From Bacillota bacterium (GTDB taxonomy: Bacteria; Bacillota; Clostridia; Oscillospirales; QAMX01): a stretch of DNA of 6,340 nt. Each line of letters starts with the position of its first letter. The stretch's first letter is position 1. The notes beneath the pieces were generated by a model, which made no database searches, was not told where the DNA came from, and worked only from the letters and a program-made list of their open reading frames with translations. Position numbers and translations under genes: made by a program. The DNA lies in contig JAKPBM010000310.1 in assembly GCA_029778935.1 (NCBI GenBank), positions 1 to 6,340 of the forward strand, written 5' to 3'. Below are positions 5,585-6,340 of the stretch, piece after piece.

Positions 5585-6049
5585 ATGACCTGTATCCGAA
5601 AGCTCGCCCGCAAGCTTTTTACAAAAGAAATCATGCTATATTTGTTTTTCGGCTTTTTGGTGACGGTGGTCAACTTCGCCGTGTTCCAGGGGATGCTCTG
5701 GCTGTTAGGCGAGGGGTGGCACCATATGGCCAACGTGATTGCCTTTGTGGCGGCGGCGTCTTTTGCGTATATCACGAACAAGCTGTTTGTGTTTGAAAGC
5801 CGCTCCTTTGCCAAAAACGTGCTGAAAAAGGAAATCCCCGCCTTTTTCGGCGCACGGGTGGTGTCTTTCCTCTTTGAGGAAGCGGGGATTTTTATAATGA
5901 TCGACCTTTTGAAGCTGCACAAGCTGGCCTTTTTGGGAAATTTCGGCGAGCTGGCCGTGAAAGTTGTGCTGGCGGTGGTGGTCATCGTTCTGAACTATGT
6001 TTTCAGCAAGTTTTTCATATTCAAAAACACCGGAGAGGATACCCGATGA
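5585..6049 (+). CDS. GtrA-like family membrane protein
   Basis: A 154-residue inner-membrane protein with four predicted helices (about 16-40, 48-68, 85-108, 123-145), the normal GtrA layout. Family motifs are clear: VNF near 29-31, FAYITNKLFVF at 60-70, and NYVFSKFFIF at 137-146. GtrA proteins are thought to move or help flip polyprenyl-linked sugars for cell-surface glycosylation (O-antigen, teichoic acid or arabinogalactan modification); no glycosyltransferase is next to it here, so its substrate is unknown. The start at 5585 is chosen for its basic N-terminus before helix 1 and the AAAGGGG site at 5573-5579; earlier in-frame codons overlap the cold-shock terminator. Its stop overlaps the next gene's start (ATGA), implying translational coupling. 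Confidence 0.92.
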   Translation: MTCIRKLARKLFTKEIMLYLFFGFLVTVVNFAVFQGMLWLLGEGWHHMANVIAFVAAASFAYITNKLFVFESRSFAKNVLKKEIPAFFGARVVSFLFEEAGIFIMIDLLKLHKLAFLGNFGELAVKVVLAVVVIVLNYVFSKFFIFKNTGEDTR

Positions 6050-6340
6050 AAGCGCAGCATCAGGCGGAGAAAGAGCGGCTTGCGGCCGCCAAACTTTCGG
6101 ACAAGGCAAAGGCCTGCGCCCGGTCGGGGAGGATCACCTATTCGTCCTTTTTATCCCCGGCGGAGCAGGAGCTGGCCTACCCCGCAGCCCAGGCCGAAAG
6201 GGTGCTGCTGGTGCTGGACGGCGGGTATGACGACGCGGAGCGGAAAATCGCCTTTTTCCTGTCCTGCGAGGTCGAAGCCCTGCGGGAGGACGAGACGTAC
6301 CCCATCCGCGCCCTGCGCGTAACGCCCCGGGGCAAAACCT
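6046..6340 (+). CDS. YlmH-type S4 RNA-binding protein, 3' end cut by window edge
   Basis: The first 98 residues of a protein that runs off the window. It begins MKAQHQAEKERL, is soluble, and has the YlmH-family N-terminal pattern: a SFLSPAEQELA segment (TxFLDPxEQ type) near residue 36 and a GGYDDAERKIAFF segment (GGYEGAERKR type) near 70, then a PIRALRVTP strand. The expected C-terminal S4 domain lies beyond the edge. YlmH proteins bind RNA or ribosomes; in Bacillus subtilis ylmH sits in the cell-division ylm-divIVA cluster and has been tied to ribosome-associated quality control. The start overlaps the gtrA-like stop by 4 nt, with GGAGAGG at 6032-6038. The family call is moderately sure because the S4 domain is not visible. 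Confidence 0.78.
   Translation, partial: MKAQHQAEKERLAAAKLSDKAKACARSGRITYSSFLSPAEQELAYPAAQAERVLLVLDGGYDDAERKIAFFLSCEVEALREDETYPIRALRVTPRGKT

Overview
The window looks like chromosomal DNA of a GC-rich member of the Bacillota (Firmicutes). This rests on strong AGGAGG-type ribosome binding sites, a probable TTG start, compact intrinsic terminators, a YlmH-type S4 protein at the right edge, and protein sequences that read like Clostridia or Negativicutes. The class assignment is an inference and the species cannot be named. No mobile element, CRISPR array, tRNA or rRNA was seen.

Left two thirds (1-4327, + strand): one tightly packed operon. It holds the 3' part of an ABC exporter half-transporter (cut by the window edge), a DUF1854-family protein, a second exporter half-transporter with an unusual N-terminal extension (PH-like fold predicted by eye, then a four-cysteine zinc ribbon), and a 45-residue single-helix membrane protein. 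A strong intrinsic terminator at 4293-4327 closes it. The two half-transporters are close paralogues that align with the same spacing from the window edge to the H-loop, so they probably form a heterodimeric exporter. The substrate is unknown. DUF1854 proteins also accompany ABC transporters in cyanophycin loci of other bacteria, but no cyanophycin gene is visible here.

Middle (4328-5491): a GC-rich gap without a convincing gene, then ridA on the minus strand with a clear promoter, SD and a possible weak terminator. Diverging from ridA is a cold-shock protein gene with a near-consensus promoter. Its leader of about 120 nt contains a long hairpin followed by six T, which looks like a terminator or attenuator ahead of the gene. 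A second, ordinary terminator follows the gene.

Right end (5492-6340): a four-helix GtrA-family membrane protein whose stop overlaps the start of a YlmH-type S4 RNA-binding protein, which runs off the window.

The most unusual features are the operon of two exporter halves, DUF1854, PH-like/zinc-ribbon extension and tiny membrane protein, and the terminator-like hairpin in the cold-shock leader.
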